The translations under genes were made by a program, and so were the position numbers. Below the pieces are notes generated by a model. The model was given only the letters and a program-made list of their open reading frames with translations, ran no database searches and was not told where the DNA came from. Source: an uncultured bacterium (GTDB taxonomy: Bacteria; Verrucomicrobiota; Kiritimatiellia; CAIKKV01). From it: 9,534 nt of DNA. This document shows positions 6,868-9,534 of the stretch, piece after piece. Every line of letters starts with the position of its first letter. Positions within the stretch are counted from its first letter, which is position 1. The stretch covers positions 1 to 9,534 of the forward strand of contig CAIKKV010000664.1 in NCBI GenBank assembly GCA_903828035.1, written 5' to 3'.

Positions 6868-6875
<8 letters not shown>
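5889..6875 (+). CDS. hemB: Porphobilinogen synthase (delta-aminolevulinic acid dehydratase)
   Basis: Condenses two 5-aminolevulinate molecules to porphobilinogen. The chosen protein has 328 residues, normal for the family. Active-site lysines are K199 in SYSTKFASGLYGPFR and K252 in DILMVKPG. The VCLCAYTDHGHCG segment (122-134) carries C123, C125 and C133, the cysteine set of the zinc-dependent form. I chose the ATG at 5889, which overlaps the preceding stop as ATGA and has AGGAAGGA about 12 bases upstream; the in-frame ATG at 5877 sits directly on that ribosome site. Its substrate comes from HemL and its product goes to the HemC part of the preceding gene. The gene appears intact with no missing key residue. 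Confidence 0.96.
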
Positions 6876-8132
<1,257 letters not shown>

Positions 8133-8136
<4 letters not shown>

Positions 8137-8777
8137 AACCAGAGATCGGCGTGGACGCCGAAGCCGACGCCTTCGGAATAATTGCCTTCCACGGTGATGA
8201 CCAACTGGTCGGACGGCGCTATTTCCAGGCCCGCATTGACGGCCGGATTCACCACGTCCCAGTCGCTGTCTTCCCCGAATCCCTCGACATCCAGCTTGGA
8301 GCCCATCATGCCGGCCCGGATGAAAGGCCGGGCAATCCCGTAGCCCGACAGGCGGGCGACGCCCTGCGCGGTCCACGTGGTGTAGGTGGCGCTGCGCGTG
8401 GCGCCTGAGGGAAGATCTAAGTCCAGGTCGCCCTTGTGGAAGCTGCCGGCGAGCCCCAGGTCGACCGGGATCATCAGGTCTTCGGCCCGCTGCAGCCAGA
8501 GCGTGCCGCCCAGGCCGTAAAAGCCCGAGGCGTTGGCGTCGAGATCGCCCCACTTGGCCGACTGCGAGCCCAGGTCCACGAACACGGTGAACCAGCGCTC
8601 GTCGCGAAACTGGAAACGGGCTCCGTAGTAGTCGAACGACAGGTTTTCCTCCGCCACCTTGTTGTCGATCCGCGTTTCATAAAAACCGCCCAGGGACATT
8701 CCCGGGAGATCCTGCGCCATCGCCCCGCCCGCCCACACGGCGGCCGCCGCCATCAGTCCCACTGTCAAACGCTTCAT
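8133..8777 (-). CDS. Outer-membrane beta-barrel protein with signal peptide (function unknown)
   Basis: A 214-residue exported protein. It has a Sec signal peptide: MKR, then a hydrophobic stretch ending in GGAMA, with likely cleavage after A21 before QDLPG. The mature part shows alternating polar and hydrophobic strands rich in Gly, Tyr, Trp and Phe, and ends in the C-terminal aromatic LWF, the typical outer-membrane assembly signal. At about 193 mature residues it could form an 8-10 strand barrel of the OmpA/OmpW size class. I do not recognise a specific family. A GGGAG ribosome site lies about 6 bases before the ATG, and the gene starts 15 bases after the lipoprotein stop, so it belongs to that operon. 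The short hairpin-like repeat near its 3' end simply encodes a Gly-Val-Gly-Phe-Gly-Val run. Confidence 0.7.
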
Positions 8778-8792
8778 GGATGCTCCCTTCGG

Positions 8793-9398
8793 TTACCGGC
8801 CAAACCAGCTCTTCTCGCCCACCTTGCGGATCTCTTTTTCCTCGGCCCAGTCCAGCATGCCGGTCCGCAGGTTCTTCAGGTTCATGGTGAACTTGTAATA
8901 GACGTCGGTTTTGTTTCCTTCCTTCTGCGCGATCTCGGCAAGATTCGCGGTCAGGATGAACTCCGCCCCGGACTGCGTGCCCATGGGCACCGCCTTGGCG
9001 GGGTCCACCAGCCCGCTCTCCCGCTGGGCCGCGAACTCGTCCAGGGCCGCCTGGTCGGTCGTGCGGTCAATGAAGCGGAACTTGCCCGACTGGATCAGCT
9101 TGGTCCGGATGGAATCCGTCAGCGACTCGGTGTCGATGTGCTGCATGGTCTTGTTCTTCACCTTGTCCACCAGCATCACCGGCTTGCGCGCCGCCGTGGC
9201 CTCGCGCACGTCATTGTCGGCCAGGAGGGAATCGACCATGGCCGCGGCGATCTGCTGGAGGTCCGACGAGCCGAAGTCCGTGCTGATCGGCTCGGCCGCC
9301 GTCGCGTCGCCGTAGCGCACCTTCGTGCTCCGGCACCCGGCGCCCAGCACCAGCAAACCCGCCAGCACCACCAGCCCCATGCATTTCCCGTGTTTCAC
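8793..9398 (-). CDS. LpoB-like lipoprotein (probable penicillin-binding-protein activator)
   Basis: A 201-residue lipoprotein. MKHGK and a hydrophobic stretch lead to LGAGC, giving an expected signal-peptidase-II cysteine at C22; Gly at -3 instead of the usual Leu is slightly unusual. The remainder looks like the LpoB/CsgG-type periplasmic fold: a PVMLVDKVKNKTMQHIDTES stretch (about 73-92), then SIRTKLIQSGKFRFIDRT (96-113) and a GAEFILTANLAEI strand (144-156). In E. coli, LpoB (213 residues) reaches through the peptidoglycan and activates the synthase PBP1B; here no PBP gene is visible, so the partner is unknown. An AGGGAG ribosome site lies about 7 bases before the ATG. It follows the YcfL-like gene after 12 bases, the same order as ycfL-lpoB in E. 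coli, which strengthens the call. Confidence 0.78.
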   Translation of the reverse strand: MKHGKCMGLVVLAGLLVLGAGCRSTKVRYGDATAAEPISTDFGSSDLQQIAAAMVDSLLADNDVREATAARKPVMLVDKVKNKTMQHIDTESLTDSIRTKLIQSGKFRFIDRTTDQAALDEFAAQRESGLVDPAKAVPMGTQSGAEFILTANLAEIAQKEGNKTDVYYKFTMNLKNLRTGMLDWAEEKEIRKVGEKSWFGR

Positions 9399-9410
9399 GT
9401 TGCGCTCCCT

Positions 9411-9534
9411 TTAGTTGCGGATGTTGATTTTGAACGACTTCACATCGGGGCTCGGGGCCACGCCCGGAACCGTCACCGTCTCAAAGCCATGGAGGATCAC
9501 CGGCGTCCAGGCATCGGTGTTGGGATCCACGACC
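9411..9534 (-). CDS. C-terminal end of a YcfL-like (DUF1425) protein, 5' part outside window
   Basis: Only the last 40 codons and the stop are inside the window. The translation shows DAWTPVILHGFETVTVPG followed by VAPSPDVKSFKINIRN and the stop. The pattern of a Trp, a G-F-x-x-V stretch, V-A-P-x-P and a final basic-polar beta strand fits my recollection of the C-terminus of YcfL/DUF1425 lipoproteins, which sit beside lpoB in enterobacteria. A signal peptide cannot be checked because the start is missing. Function is unknown even in the family; an envelope role is inferred from the partner gene. The call rests on a short segment. Confidence 0.55.
   Translation of the reverse strand, partial: VVDPNTDAWTPVILHGFETVTVPGVAPSPDVKSFKINIRN

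Noticed and set aside
8158..8176. Hairpin CCGAAG / CTTCGG with a 7-base loop just after the hemL stop, as a terminator
   Set aside because: The stem is only 6 bp, no T-tract follows, and it lies in the coding end of the barrel gene, where it encodes a repetitive Gly-Val-Gly-Phe-Gly-Val run.

Overview
The window is GC-rich and densely coded, with tight operon-like spacing. Outer-membrane beta-barrel and lipoprotein genes show that the organism is Gram-negative. An LpoB-like/YcfL-like pair, an Rrf2 regulator and heavily fused tetrapyrrole genes fit an anaerobic or facultative bacterium, possibly of the PVC group (Kiritimatiellota or Verrucomicrobiota). That placement is a guess from gene style, not something the sequence proves. 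No stretch longer than about 100 bases lacks a gene. No tRNA, rRNA, insertion sequence, CRISPR array or convincing rho-independent terminator was seen.

Left block (1-2181, minus strand): a three-gene sulfur-assimilation operon transcribed towards base 1. The order is an Rrf2-family regulator, then cysH (iron-sulfur APS/PAPS reductase), then a metY-type O-acetylhomoserine sulfhydrylase cut by the window edge. The genes lie 13 bases apart.

Middle (about 2182-2268): a short AT-rich divergent control region. It holds a striking 32-bp dyad centred at 2196/2197, and plausible promoters on both strands overlap the dyad.

Right-hand operon (2269-8136, plus strand): four ORFs carry the route from glutamyl-tRNA to sirohydrochlorin. 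They are a precorrin-2 dehydrogenase/glutamyl-tRNA reductase fusion, a HemC/CobA/HemD triple fusion, hemB and hemL. Junctions are 3 bases apart or overlap by 4 or 8 bases. No uroporphyrinogen decarboxylase or later haem enzyme is present, so the cluster looks dedicated to sirohaem and/or corrinoid precursors. Sirohaem is the cofactor of assimilatory sulfite reductase, the step that follows CysH and supplies sulfide to MetY. The two divergent operons therefore make biochemical sense as one sulfur-assimilation module, probably controlled together from the shared dyad.

The main oddity is the triple fusion. Its HemC part keeps the catalytic Asp and the substrate-binding arginines, but appears to lack the whole third domain with the cysteine that anchors the dipyrromethane cofactor. 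The protein passes straight into a CobA domain whose first glycine-rich loop is altered and contains two cysteines.

Right end (8133-9534, minus strand): an envelope operon with the end of a YcfL-like (DUF1425) gene, an LpoB-like lipoprotein and a small outer-membrane beta-barrel protein. Its last gene overlaps the end of hemL tail to tail by 4 bases.
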